Numbered from the stretch's first letter, positions 29,715 through 41,974 are shown. The stretch: 64,000 nucleotides of DNA from Microbacterium sp. SL75 (GCF_026625865.1 NZ_CP113067.1:2108001-2172000); one strand, 5' to 3'. Numbers and translations are program-made. Notes: generated by a model not told the origin, from the sequence alone.

Positions 29715-30364
29715 CGGGGAGCCACCGGTACGGCGCGCGCGCGAACGGCGGCGGCGTCGAGATCGGCGACCAGCCGGTAGCGCTCCTCGGTGCCGGGGCG
29801 GCGCAGATACCGGATGTCGTCGAACGTCGTCGTGGCCGGATCGAGCAGCGGGCTGAGCGCGGGCAGCGCTGTCGCCGTCTCGCGTGCGAACGCGCGGGCC
29901 GTGGCGCCGGGAGGCGGGTCGACGAGCCCGCGTTGGGTGAGGCCGCGTGCGAAGGCGCGGAAGCGCAGCACGATCGCGTCGTCCCAGTCCCCGCGGTCGG
30001 CCGCGGCCGCCGCATCGGTGCGGAGTTCGTCGGCGGATCGGCCGTCGTCGTGATCGAACAGCGCGCGAGCCGGTTCCGAGGCGCGTGTCGACAGGCGCGG
30101 TCGGCCCCAGATCAACAGGGCGACGACGATCAGCGCGACCACGATGATGCCCAGTACGACGAGAGCCGACGGGCCCCACCCGCCGTTCTCGGGGACGCGC
30201 AGCAGATCTTCGAGGAACTTGCCGACGGCCTGGGAGATACGGTCGACCAGGTTCGGCTCCGCGGCCTGGTAGGTGGGGTCACTGAGCTCCTGCTCGGCCC
30301 ACTCCCGGGCCTGGTCGGGGTCGGGAAGCAGCGGCGCGACGGCTGCCATGGCCGTGAGGATCAC
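29711..30364 (-). CDS. DUF4129 domain-containing membrane protein
   Basis: Protein of 217 residues with one TM helix (ALVVLGIIVVALIVVALLIWG, about 67-87) and a C-terminal DUF4129 region (GDWDDAIVLRFRAFARGL, PPPGATARAFARE, FDDIRYLRRPG). DUF4129 is common in MoxR operons and in transglutaminase-like proteins. The GTG at 30364 overlaps the upstream stop as GTGA, which decides the start and implies that the upstream gene really ends at 30361. Confidence 0.85.
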   Translation of the reverse strand: MILTAMAAVAPLLPDPDQAREWAEQELSDPTYQAAEPNLVDRISQAVGKFLEDLLRVPENGGWGPSALVVLGIIVVALIVVALLIWGRPRLSTRASEPARALFDHDDGRSADELRTDAAAAADRGDWDDAIVLRFRAFARGLTQRGLVDPPPGATARAFARETATALPALSPLLDPATTTFDDIRYLRRPGTEERYRLVADLDAAAVRARAVPVAPR

Positions 30365-31757
30365 GCGTCGCCGTTCGAGCCGGGGGCGGCCCACGTCGTC
30401 TGCGCCCGATCCGGAGCGGGAGGCGCGGGCGGTGCCGCGGGGGACTCCTGCGACACCGCGGGGGCCGTGGGGGCGGGGAACGTGTGCGGGGCGGGCGCGG
30501 CATACGGCGGGGTCGCCGATGCGGCCGCGGGGGCGGGGGGCCGTAGCCCGGGGCGGGCTGCTGCTGGGGGGTCGCGGAGCCCTGCGGCACCGCACCGTAC
30601 CCTCCCGCCGCGGGGGCGCCGTACCCTGCCGGTGCGCCGTACCCGGCGTTCCCCGACGGCGGCCCGTAGCCCGCGAACGCCGGGGGAGCCCCGTAGGGCA
30701 CCGGGGCAGGGCGCTCGACGATGCGGCCGACGCCCACGAGATACGGGTCGCTCAGCTCGGTGGTGCCGGAATCGCGCGCCTCGACGTACGACTGCAGGTC
30801 GTGGTCGAGGCCCTCGACGCGCATGCGGGCGTCGATGTAGACGAGCACGGCGGAGGTGGACTGCACCACGAGAGCGATGCACTGCACGAGCAGGATGCCG
30901 AACTGCCCGACGACCTGCAGGACGATGACGCCGACGACGGCGCCGGCGCCGCTCTCGCCGGTGGGGGCGACGATCGACGGCACGAAGCCGGCGAAGAGGC
31001 TGAGGGGAAGCGAGATGATCTGAGCGACGACGCCGAAGGCGAAGGAGATGACCACGACGACGCCGAGCGTCGACCAGAAGCGTCCACGGGTCAACTGCCA
31101 CGACCGTGCGATCGAGCGGAAGACGGGTGCCCGCTCGAGGATGATGACGGAGGGGACGAGGAACAGCTTGGGCGTCAACCAGAGATAGAGCGGGATGAGC
31201 GCCAGGAAGAACAGCACGCCGACGAGGGCGCCGACCCAGGTCGCGGCGATGACCAGCAACGCCACGATCCCCGCGAGCACCCCGACGAGGATCACCACCG
31301 CGCCGACCGTGAGTGCGCTGTAGCCGACCAGGCGCCAGAACACCGGGCGCACCCGCGCCCAGACGGCCCGGAGGGACGGCTTCTCGGCGACCACCGCGTG
31401 CGCGACCTCGGCGACGACGATGCCCTGCACGACGACCCCCAGCACCCCGGAGAGGATGCCGAGCACGAGAGCCGCGACGGCGGTGAGGGCGACCGAGCCC
31501 GCGAGGATCGCGTCGTAGTCGTCGCTGCCGTAAGCAACGGTGTCGAGCCGGGAGAAGCTGGCGATGGCCACCCCGGCGATCGCCGCCGTCACGATGATGT
31601 ACGCCACGGCCTGCACCGCGAGGGCGAAGCCCAGCAGCACCTTCGGATTGTGCCGGAGAGCGACGAACGATCGGCCCAGGATCGTGCCGAACCCGAAGGG
31701 GTGCAGCGGAACGATCCCCGGGCGTGATGCCGGAGTCCAAGCCGGGTACGCGGTCAT
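30361..31757 (-). CDS. Glycerophosphodiester phosphodiesterase-like membrane-domain protein, with a probable frameshift
   Basis: The first 400 residues (from ATG 31757, MTAYPAWTPASRPGIVPLHP) form a polytopic protein with about six TM helices, like the membrane domain of glycerophosphoryl diester phosphodiesterases. A Gly/Tyr/Pro/Ala-rich tail follows. Within it, at the G6 run 30535-30540 (C6 on the coding strand), the frame changes: the literal frame continues into Arg/Pro-rich sequence to 30279 and overlaps DUF4129, while restoring one C gives GYGPPAPAAASATPPYAAP, an Ala/Pro tail ending NGDA and a GTGA overlap with DUF4129 at 30361. A missing base in the homopolymer, either a sequence error or a real mutation, is the simplest explanation. 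First gene of the MoxR operon. Confidence 0.75.
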
Positions 31758-31921
31758 GTGGGGCCCCTCCTGGTCACATGGCGGTGACCTCATCGTGTCA
31801 CACACCCCCGACACGCACGCCTGTCGTGCAGGCAGGTCGACTACTCTCGATGGGACGTGCCCCTACCCGGGGCGTAGTGCCCGTCCCCGAGCGGGTTTCG
31901 AGACGGAAGACGTACACCCGA

Positions 31922-32603
31922 ATGACTTCACGGATCCTGGTTGTCGATGACGACACCGCGCTGGCCGAGATGATCGGCATCGTGCTGCGCACCGAAGGAT
32001 TCGACACGGTGTTCTGCGCCGACGGTGCGCAAGCGGTGGACGCCTGGCGCACCGAGCGCCCCGACCTCATCCTGCTCGACCTCATGCTCCCGGGCGTCGA
32101 CCGGCATCGAGATCTGCACGCGCGTTCGCGCGGAGTCCGGCGTGCCGATCATCATGCTCACGGCGCGCACCGATACGGCCGATGTGGTCAAGGGGCTCGA
32201 GTCGGGCGCCGACGACTACATCATGAAGCCCTTCAACCCGAAGGAGCTCGTCGCCCGCATCCGCACGCGCCTGCGCCCCGTGCAGGCTCCGGTCGATGAG
32301 ACGCTGCGCATCGGCGACCTCGTCGTCGACGTCGCCGCGCACGAGGTCCGCCGCGGCGATGCCCCCATCGCCCTGACCCCTCTCGAATTCGAGCTCCTCG
32401 TCGCCCTCGCCGAGAAGCCCCAGCAGGTCTTCTCCCGAGAGATGCTCCTCGAGCAGGTATGGGGCTACCACTACAAGGCCGACACCCGCCTGGTGAACGT
32501 GCACGTCCAGCGTCTGCGCGCGAAGATCGAAGCCGATCCCGACAACCCGCGCATCGTGACCACCGTGCGCGGCGTGGGCTACCGCGCCGGCGCGGTGGCC
32601 TGA
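31922..32603 (+). pseudogene. mtrA: MtrA two-component response regulator, interrupted by a +1 frameshift
   Basis: OmpR-family regulator. The receiver domain starts MTSRILVVDDDTALAEMIGI with phospho-acceptor Asp53 in LILLDLMLPGVD. After Asp60 the frame breaks: the sequence has GACCGGC (32099-32105) where GACGGC would restore GVDGIEICTRVRAESGVPI. The remainder, in the +1 frame, holds TADVVKGLESGADDYIMKP and a complete winged-helix domain ending VTTVRGVGYRAGAVA. With one C removed at 32101/32102 the protein is 226 residues, normal for MtrA. MtrA is usually essential or strongly conserved and the rest of the operon is intact, so a sequence error is more likely than a true pseudogene. Confidence 0.85.
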
Positions 32604-32610
32604 GCCCCTC

Positions 32611-34296
32611 ATGACGGGCGCGGTGCGCACCCTCCCGCGGCAGCGGGTACGGGGATGGCGCGATTGGCGCGTGGTGCGCGATCGTCTGGCGACGCTGTGG
32701 CGTCGCTCGCTCCGCTTCCGCACGATCGTGCTGACGGTGACGCTCACCGCCGTGACCATCCTCGTCACCTGCGTCGCCATGGCGCTCGTGATCCAGAACG
32801 AGTTGTTCACGGCCCGCAAGGATCAGGTGCTGCTCGAGGCCCAGCGCGCCACCGCCGCAGCCCAGGCGACCCTCGACGCCGCCGTCGACTCGACCGATCC
32901 GGCCGCGGCGCAGACCCTCATGAACGGCATCGCGACGCGTCTGTCGCAGCAGTCCTCGAGCGATCTCATCGCCCTCTACCGCATCGGACCGCCCTCCCCG
33001 CTGGCTCCGCAGCCGTTCATCTCCCCGGCTTTCGAGTCCGGCATGGTCACCGACGCCCTGCGCACCCAGGTGCAGTCGAGCCCCGATCTGCAGTGGTGGC
33101 AGTCCGTGGCGCTCCCCGCCGACGACGGCCGCGAGGTGCCCGGCATCCTGGTCGGTCATCAACTGCGCTTCCCCGCGGAGGACGGGGTCGACTCGTACGA
33201 GCTCTACATGGGGTACGACCTCACGAGCGCCTCGCAGACTCTCGCCTTCGTGCAGGTGCTGCTGTGGGTGGTGGGCCTCGTGCTCGTGCTGCTGATCGGT
33301 GCGATCGCGTGGTTCGTCCTGAGATCCGTGACCACACCGATCGCGGATGCCGCCGAGACCAGCGCCAAGCTCGCGGCGGGCGATCTCGGCGTACGGCTCC
33401 CGGTGCGCGGCGAGGACGAGCTCGCCACCCTGAACCGCTCGTTCAACGCGATGGCCGACAGCATCGAGTCGCAGATCAAAGAACTCGCCGACCTCTCGCT
33501 CGTGCAGCAGCGCTTCGTCTCCGACGTGTCGCACGAGCTGCGCACACCCCTCACGACGATCAAGCTCGCCGCCGACATGATCAACGACCAGCGCGAGGAG
33601 TTCGATCCCGCGACCGGTCGCGCCGCGGAGCTGCTGCACGCGCAGGTGCAGCGATTCGAGGTGCTCCTCACCGACCTGCTCGAGATCAGCCGCTACGACG
33701 CCGGCTCCGTCCAGCTCGAGCTCGAGGCGACGAGTCTGGCCCATCTGGCCGAAGACGTCATCCTCTCGATGCAGCAGCTCGCAGAGGGGCACGGCTCCGA
33801 CGTGCGCCTCGTCGCCCCGGGCGGCTACACGCCGGTCGACATGGACGCCCGACGCGTCCGCCGGATCGTCCGCAACCTTCTCGGCAATGCGATCGAGCAC
33901 GGCGAGGGGCGCCCGATCGTGGTGTCGGTCGACAGTGATCGGGATGCCGTTGCCCTCGGCGTCCGCGACTTCGGCCTGGGCATGCTGCCCGACGACGTGG
34001 AGCGCGTCTTCGACCGCTTCTGGCGCGCCGACCCCTCGCGAGTGCGCACCATCGGCGGTACCGGCCTCGGTCTGTCGATCGCCCTCGGCGACGCCAAGCT
34101 GCACGGCGGTACCCTGTCGGTGTGGTCCGAGCCCGGACGCGGCTCGAACTTCGTGCTCACGCTGCCGCGAGCCGGTCAGCCGGTCAGCAGTTCGCCCCTG
34201 CCCCTCGTGCCCGACGACGAACAGGGCGGAGCCCTCGAAGCCCTGGGCCTGACGCAGCCCATCTCGACCCGGCCCGGAGTGAGGAAGACGACATGA
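32611..34296 (+). CDS. mtrB: MtrB sensor histidine kinase
   Basis: Membrane histidine kinase of 561 residues, partner of MtrA. Two TM helices (about 34-58 and 208-232) flank an extracytoplasmic sensor. A HAMP domain follows (LAAGDLGVRLPVRGEDELATL), then the H-box VSDVSHELRTPLTT with His308, the N-box RRIVRNLLGNAIEHG, FGLGML and GGTGLGLSIALG. MtrAB regulates cell-wall homeostasis and division in actinobacteria. It starts 8 bp after mtrA and its stop overlaps lpqB (ATGA), forming the conserved mtrA-mtrB-lpqB operon. Confidence 0.96.
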   Translation: MTGAVRTLPRQRVRGWRDWRVVRDRLATLWRRSLRFRTIVLTVTLTAVTILVTCVAMALVIQNELFTARKDQVLLEAQRATAAAQATLDAAVDSTDPAAAQTLMNGIATRLSQQSSSDLIALYRIGPPSPLAPQPFISPAFESGMVTDALRTQVQSSPDLQWWQSVALPADDGREVPGILVGHQLRFPAEDGVDSYELYMGYDLTSASQTLAFVQVLLWVVGLVLVLLIGAIAWFVLRSVTTPIADAAETSAKLAAGDLGVRLPVRGEDELATLNRSFNAMADSIESQIKELADLSLVQQRFVSDVSHELRTPLTTIKLAADMINDQREEFDPATGRAAELLHAQVQRFEVLLTDLLEISRYDAGSVQLELEATSLAHLAEDVILSMQQLAEGHGSDVRLVAPGGYTPVDMDARRVRRIVRNLLGNAIEHGEGRPIVVSVDSDRDAVALGVRDFGLGMLPDDVERVFDRFWRADPSRVRTIGGTGLGLSIALGDAKLHGGTLSVWSEPGRGSNFVLTLPRAGQPVSSSPLPLVPDDEQGGALEALGLTQPISTRPGVRKTT

Positions 34297-35951
34297 GACG
34301 CGCCCTCGCCCTCGTCAGCCTCGCCCTGGTGCTCGCGCTGACCGCGTGCACGGGTCTGCCGACCTCCGGCTACGTCAATCCCGGGCGCGGCCCGCAGGTC
34401 GACGACACCCAGGCCTTCGCCTTCGTCCCCGACGGACCGCAGGACGACGCCTCTCCCGCTGAGATCGTGGAGGGGTTCCTGCGCGCCGGTTCCGGCCCCG
34501 CCGACGACTGGGCTACGGCGAAGCTCTTCCTGGCGTCCGGGACGCAGTGGGACCCCCGCGCCCGCGTCACCATCGACCGCCTCGCCGATCGCCGCGCCGT
34601 CGCGAACGCCGTCGGCACCGGCGTCACCGTCTCGCTCACCACGGTGGCGGGGGTGGATGCCGACGGCGCCTACGCCCCGACGGCCTCGGGCACCGCGGAG
34701 TCGCTGTCGTTCACCCTCGCGCGCATCGACGACCAGTGGCGCATCACCTCGGCTCCCGACGGGGTCGTGCTGTACGAGGAGGTGTTCCCGACCGTCTACC
34801 AGTCGGCATCCATCGCGTACTTCGACCCCACGTGGAGCTTCATCGTGCCCGACGTCCGCTGGTTCCCCCGGGCGCTCGTGGCCAGCCGCGTGGCGACGGC
34901 CCTCGTCGACGGCCAGCCCAGCGCGTGGCTCGCCGGTGCGGTCAAGACGGCGTTCCCCGACGAGCTCTCCCTCGTGGGCCGTTCGGTGACGCTGTCCTCG
35001 AGCGGCGTCGCCCAGGTGCAGTTGCCGCGCACCGCGCTGAGTCTGGATCGCACGACGCTCGACCGGATGCAGACGCAATTGTCCAAGAGTCTGGTCACGG
35101 CCGGTATCAGCGAGGTCCAGATGACGGTGGAGGGTACCCCGGTACCCGCCTCCGAGGTGTCGGTGCGCGTCACCCGGGTCGATCCTTCTCCCGCGGTGCT
35201 CACCACCGCCGGCGTGTTCGGTGCGCTCGCCGGAGACACGGTCGAAACCCTCGGCGGGCTGTCCGATGCGATCGAGTCGCTCGCGCCGGCCTCGGTCGAG
35301 CTCGAGGCCGACCGGAGCCTCGCGGCTGTCCGTACTCAGCAGGGGAGCGTGGCGAGTGCACTGGCCGACGGACGCACGTTCCTGCTGGACGACCGCCCCG
35401 GGTTGATTGCCCCCACGATCGACGCCGAGGGCGCGATCTGGAGCGTGCCCAGCTCCGCGCCGACGCAACTGCGTGCCATCTCCGCCGAGGGCGTTCCGCG
35501 CAACGTCGGCAACGCCTGGCCCGACGCCTCCGAGATCAGCGCGATGCAGATCTCGCGCGACGGGACGCGGGTGGCGGCGATCGTCACGGTCTCGGGTACG
35601 CGCGAGGTATGGGTCGCCGGCATCGAGCGCGAGGGCGGCGCGGTCGACCTCGGCGTCCCGCACGTGCTGTCGTTCTCTCAGCAGGGCGCTTTCGAGCTGG
35701 CCTGGCTCGACGACACCACGGTGGGAGTCCTCGCCGACGTCGACGGCGCCGGCCGCCTGCGCGAGCTCAACGTCGGCGGGCGAGGAACCGAGGCCGCGGC
35801 TCCCGACGGCGCCACCACCCTCGCCGCGGGGAGCACGAGTGTGCGTGTGCTCGACAACGCCGGTCGCCTCTACAGCCGGCGCGGAAGCTCGTGGACGCTG
35901 GTGGCCACCGATATCCGCGTGCTCGCCGCCCAGCAGGGCACCACCTCCTGA
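34293..35951 (+). CDS. lpqB: LpqB lipoprotein (GerMN domain and beta-propeller), MtrB partner
   Basis: Secreted lipoprotein of 552 residues. The signal peptide ends at the lipobox LTAC (MRRALALVSLALVLALTAC), so Cys19 is the predicted lipidated residue. Residues about 40-290 hold the GerMN-type region (SPAEIVEGFLRAGSGPADDW), and the C-terminal half has repeated strands of a beta-propeller (ISRDGTRVAAIVTVSGTREV, LAWLDDTTVGVLADVDGAG). In mycobacteria LpqB interacts with the MtrB extracellular domain and modulates signalling. The ATG overlaps the mtrB stop. Confidence 0.95.
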   Translation: MRRALALVSLALVLALTACTGLPTSGYVNPGRGPQVDDTQAFAFVPDGPQDDASPAEIVEGFLRAGSGPADDWATAKLFLASGTQWDPRARVTIDRLADRRAVANAVGTGVTVSLTTVAGVDADGAYAPTASGTAESLSFTLARIDDQWRITSAPDGVVLYEEVFPTVYQSASIAYFDPTWSFIVPDVRWFPRALVASRVATALVDGQPSAWLAGAVKTAFPDELSLVGRSVTLSSSGVAQVQLPRTALSLDRTTLDRMQTQLSKSLVTAGISEVQMTVEGTPVPASEVSVRVTRVDPSPAVLTTAGVFGALAGDTVETLGGLSDAIESLAPASVELEADRSLAAVRTQQGSVASALADGRTFLLDDRPGLIAPTIDAEGAIWSVPSSAPTQLRAISAEGVPRNVGNAWPDASEISAMQISRDGTRVAAIVTVSGTREVWVAGIEREGGAVDLGVPHVLSFSQQGAFELAWLDDTTVGVLADVDGAGRLRELNVGGRGTEAAAPDGATTLAAGSTSVRVLDNAGRLYSRRGSSWTLVATDIRVLAAQQGTTS

Positions 35952-36042
35952 GGCTCCTCCCCACCCCGGGTATGCGGGGCGTTCTCCCCGAGTGGGGCTT
36001 CGGCGCGTGCGCGCGGCGGCGGGCCCCGGGCACCCTGGGCGC

Positions 36043-36711
36043 ATGTCGCTTCACGCTGCGCTCACCCGCTCCTTCCGCGATGCCCTGACGTTCTGGTTGC
36101 CCGTCTCCTGCGCGGGCTGCGGCGTCGTCGATTCGGACCTGTGTCGCGGATGCCGTGACGCCCTGAACGCCAGGCGGATCCGGCGCCCCATTCAGCCGGG
36201 CCTGTCCGTGACGAGCGTCCTCGTCTTCGAGGGCGTGGCGGCCCGCGTCATCCGCGCGATCAAGGAGGAGGGTCGCACCTCTCTCGCCCGCGAGCTCGCC
36301 CCGGCGCTCGATGAGCTGCTGCGCCTGTCGGTGCCCGCCGGTGCCGTTCTCACCACCGTCCCGGGCACGCGCGCGGCATTCCGCCGTCGCGGGTTCCGAC
36401 CGCTCGACGTGCTGATGCGCCGCGCGGGGTGGAGGCACGAGCGGCTGCTGCGGGTGGCCCGTGCCACCGACGACCAGAGGGGTCTCGGACGCCGCGCGCG
36501 ACGAGAGAACGTCGGGGGAGCGTTCGTGAGCCGACCGATCGCGGGCGGCACGGTCGTGGTCCTCGACGACGTCGTCACCACGGGGGCGACCTTGGCCGAG
36601 GCGGCGCGCGCCCTCCGTGCCGCGGGAGCCGACGAGGTCGTCGTCGTAGCGCTGGCGGACACGCCGCGTCGAAGGAGCTTCGAAGGTGAATCCCGGGTGA
36701 TTGAGACGTGA
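36043..36711 (+). CDS. ComF family phosphoribosyltransferase-like protein
   Basis: Protein of 222 residues. The N-terminal zinc-binding part has CAGCGVVDSDLCRGC (two CxxC pairs). The C-terminal part has the phosphoribosyltransferase PRPP loop VVVLDDVVTTGATLAEAA. ComF homologues are linked to DNA uptake in Bacillus and Haemophilus, but in non-competent actinobacteria the role is unclear. The ATG at 36043 starts where the zinc domain starts; the gene lies 91 bp after lpqB, as in mycobacteria, and before hpf. Confidence 0.9.
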   Translation: MSLHAALTRSFRDALTFWLPVSCAGCGVVDSDLCRGCRDALNARRIRRPIQPGLSVTSVLVFEGVAARVIRAIKEEGRTSLARELAPALDELLRLSVPAGAVLTTVPGTRAAFRRRGFRPLDVLMRRAGWRHERLLRVARATDDQRGLGRRARRENVGGAFVSRPIAGGTVVVLDDVVTTGATLAEAARALRAAGADEVVVVALADTPRRRSFEGESRVIET

Positions 36712-36804
36712 CACGGCGGTGTCGGACTACTAGCGTGGGGATGACTGAAGGCGACGGATGTTCCGCCCTTAGACCGGGCGGAACCCGGAACAAGGAGGTC
36801 ACTG

Positions 36805-37467
36805 ATGGACACCAACATCGTCGGAGTGGGAGTCGGTATCACCGACCGTTTTCGCTCGGTCGTCGAAGAGAAGGTCAGCCGCATCGAGCACCTCGCGCCT
36901 CGCGCTCAGGCGCTCGAGGTCAAGGTGACTCATCGCTCCTATCGCAACGGTCGTCTGGAGGACGACACGGTCGAGCTCACCCTCGACGGCAAGGGCCCGG
37001 TCGTTCGTGCGGAGGCGACCGACACCGACAAGTTCGCGGCCCTCGATCTCGCGGTCGACAAGATCTCCGAACAGGTGCGTCGCGCCAAGGACAAGCGCAT
37101 CGACGCCCGCAACCACCCCCGCGGTGCGAAGTTCGAGAAGGGCACCGGCGAGCTCTCGGGTATCGACGTCGAGCCCGCCTCCGTCGAGGTGCTGCGCGCC
37201 GTCGCGACCGGTTCGATCCCCGTGCAAGAGGCCGGGGCCGAAGAAGAGGACTACTCGCCCGTCGTCATCCGCCAGAAGGAGTTCGGTCCCGAGTGGATGA
37301 CGGTCGAAGACGCCGTCGACCGCATGGAGCTCGTCGGCCACGACTTCTTCCTCTTCATCGACGCCCGCACCGACCACCCGAGCGTCGTCTACCGACGCAA
37401 GGGCTGGGACTACGGTGTGATCGCCCTCGCGACCCAGGCGGCACCCGCCGTCGAGGTCGCATCCTGA
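36805..37467 (+). CDS. hpf: Long-form ribosome hibernation promoting factor
   Basis: Protein of 220 residues that dimerises 70S ribosomes into inactive 100S particles in stationary phase. Residues 1-105 are the S30AE/YfiA domain (MDTNIVGVGVGITDRFRSVV, EVKVTHRSYRNGRLEDDTVEL); residues about 155-215 form the C-terminal dimerisation domain (VIRQKEFGPEWMTVEDAVD, HDFFLFIDARTDHPSVVYRR). A strong RBS AAGGAGG lies at 36792-36798, 6 nt before the ATG. A terminator hairpin follows the stop. It sits between comF and secA as in other actinobacteria. Confidence 0.96.
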   Translation: MDTNIVGVGVGITDRFRSVVEEKVSRIEHLAPRAQALEVKVTHRSYRNGRLEDDTVELTLDGKGPVVRAEATDTDKFAALDLAVDKISEQVRRAKDKRIDARNHPRGAKFEKGTGELSGIDVEPASVEVLRAVATGSIPVQEAGAEEEDYSPVVIRQKEFGPEWMTVEDAVDRMELVGHDFFLFIDARTDHPSVVYRRKGWDYGVIALATQAAPAVEVAS

Positions 37468-37480
37468 CCTGAGAACGCCA

Positions 37481-37512
37481 CGAAGCCCCCGGTCCTCGGA
37501 CCGGGGGCTTCG
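37481..37512 (+). terminator. Terminator hairpin after hpf
   Basis: A perfect 15-bp stem CGAAGCCCCCGGTCC/GGACCGGGGGCTTCG with a 2-nt loop starts 13 bp after the hpf stop. It is also positioned to stop transcription of the convergent coiled-coil gene. Confidence 0.75.
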
Positions 37513-37548
37513 TCGTGCGGGCGATGCCGCGGGCGCAGACGCCCGCGC

Positions 37549-38856
37549 TCAGCCGTCGAAGATGTCGCCGAGCAGAGAGCCGATGACGAGACCGCCGAGC
37601 ATGCCGCCGACCATGTTGCCGCCGCCCATGCCGCCTCCCCGACCGTAACCGCCTCCCCGGCCGTCATTGCCCCAGTCGTTCGGGCGGGATTGCTCGATGT
37701 CGCGCTGGGCGATCTGCAGGGCCTCGGATGCCAGTGCCCCGGCGCGTCGTGCGGTGGCGAGCGCCGTCTCACGCTGGTCCTCGGGCACGGGCCCCAGCGG
37801 CAGACCCGCGCGCAGCCGCTCGGCCTCGACGAAGCGCGTGCGAGCATCGGCTCCGATCCAGCCCCGATGACCGGTGATGAGGCCGCGCGCGACGGCGATC
37901 TGGCGGTCGGCATCGTCGATGGCGTGCTCCACCTGATCCTGGGAGGGGACGGGGCGGGCCGCCCGCTCGCGGGCGAGGTCGAGATCCGCGTTGGCCTGCC
38001 GCAGCGACGACAGGGCCTGGAAGGGGTCGCTGCGGGTTCCCGAGGCGGGGAGGGCCGTGAGCGCCTGCTGAAGCGCGGCCATCGCCTGGGTGACGGCGGG
38101 GGTCTGCGCTCCCAGACGCGCCTCGATGAGGTCGTTGCGCGAGTCGTCGACCACGGCGGCGAGGGTGGACTCGGCGCGGAGGGCCTCGATCTCGAAGGTG
38201 TCCACGGCATCCAGGAGCGATTCGGCTCGACGAGCGGCCTCGGTGGCGGCCTCGAGGGCGACGGAGGCCTGCTCGCGCTGGCCCGCCTCGCGTCGACGTT
38301 CCGATACGGCGGCGGTGTGCACGGCGAAGTCGAGGAGCTGCTCGATCTCTTCGGGGTTGCCGCCGATCTGCGCCAGGGCGGAGTCGCTGTACCGGCGGGA
38401 GAGCCTGTCGACGACCTCCCGGGCGTTGGGGATGCGCTGCGCCAGCCGCTCACGGTCGGCTCGCACGCGAGCCAGCGTCTCGGGGGCGCGGCGCACGGCG
38501 TCGATCTTGGGCTGCAGAACCTGGGTGCGCTCCTCGAGCAGGTCCTCGGCCCATTGCGAGAGCTGGACGATGCGCGCATTGCGCGTGCGCAGCTCTTCTT
38601 TCGTGTCGGGGATCTCGTCGTGGTTGAGCTGATGCAGCTGGAACGCCTCGGCGAGGTGGGTTCGTACGGAATCGAGGGCCGCCGCGAGGTCTTCCGTCGC
38701 CTTGTCGCCGAGCTCGGCGCGGGCGAAGTCGAGCTCGTCCGAGGTCAGGCGGACACGCTCGTCGGCCGCGACGATCGCAAGCTCCGCTCGGCGTGCCAGA
38801 TCGGCATCCGCCGCGTCCTGTTCTTCGCGCTTCCTCTTGCCCCAGAAACCGGCCAT
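37549..38856 (-). CDS. Coiled-coil protein with Gly-rich hydrophobic C terminus, function unknown
   Basis: Protein of 435 residues that I cannot assign to a named function. Residues about 15-370 are almost entirely charged alpha-helix with heptad-like spacing (long coiled coils rich in Ala, Glu, Arg). The last 50 residues switch to NDGRGGGYGRGGGMGGGNMV then GGMLGGLVIGSLLGDIFDG, a Gly-rich linker plus short hydrophobic segment, as seen at the end of TPM-domain proteins. The N terminus MAGFWGKRKREEQD is basic. It lies between hpf and secA, convergent with hpf and divergent from secA. TAGGAT 6 nt before the ATG suggests a leaderless mRNA. Confidence 0.8.
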   Translation of the reverse strand: MAGFWGKRKREEQDAADADLARRAELAIVAADERVRLTSDELDFARAELGDKATEDLAAALDSVRTHLAEAFQLHQLNHDEIPDTKEELRTRNARIVQLSQWAEDLLEERTQVLQPKIDAVRRAPETLARVRADRERLAQRIPNAREVVDRLSRRYSDSALAQIGGNPEEIEQLLDFAVHTAAVSERRREAGQREQASVALEAATEAARRAESLLDAVDTFEIEALRAESTLAAVVDDSRNDLIEARLGAQTPAVTQAMAALQQALTALPASGTRSDPFQALSSLRQANADLDLARERAARPVPSQDQVEHAIDDADRQIAVARGLITGHRGWIGADARTRFVEAERLRAGLPLGPVPEDQRETALATARRAGALASEALQIAQRDIEQSRPNDWGNDGRGGGYGRGGGMGGGNMVGGMLGGLVIGSLLGDIFDG

Positions 38857-38862
38857 GGCTCG

Positions 38863-38868
38863 ATCCTA
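38863..38868 (-). promoter_or_regulatory. -10 hexamer of a leaderless promoter
   Basis: TAGGAT on the minus strand is exactly 6 nt before the ATG of the coiled-coil protein; no RBS lies between. Confidence 0.5.
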
Positions 38869-39040
38869 GGCGTCGCCCTCGCCGCCGTCGCCGTGTGTTC
38901 GCTGCGGGCGCGCTGCCCCGCGATCGGATTGTGGCTCACTCGCAGGTCACGAACGGGTAACACGGATAGCATGGGCGATGTATGCCTGTTCGCAGGCCGG
39001 CGTCCATGCGGGCGCCGCACCCGACAGATGGAGATGCTTC

Positions 39041-41836
<2,796 letters not shown>

Positions 41837-41844
41837 GCGCAGAA

Positions 41845-41881
41845 CGGATGCCGCGCCCCGAGGTCGGGGGCGCGGCATCCG
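41845..41881 (+). terminator. Terminator hairpin after secA
   Basis: A perfect 15-bp stem CGGATGCCGCGCCCC/GGGGCGCGGCATCCG with a 7-nt loop, followed by TCGTTTT, begins 9 bp after the secA stop. Confidence 0.8.
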
Positions 41882-41974
41882 TCGTTTTCGAGGGCAGCTC
41901 TCCGCCGCCTCGCCTGGGGCAGCCTTCGCCCGGCGGGGGCCACACGGTGTCGATTGGCCGGATGCGGGCGGGGA

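Noticed and set aside
30279..30360. Literal C-terminal extension of the membrane protein into DUF4129
   Set aside because: The extension is Arg/Pro-rich and overlaps the next gene by 86 bp; restoring one C gives a natural tail and a GTGA overlap.
38978..39040. Longer SecA start
   Set aside because: The added residues do not resemble SecA N termini and the GTG at 39041 has an RBS and gives the canonical start.
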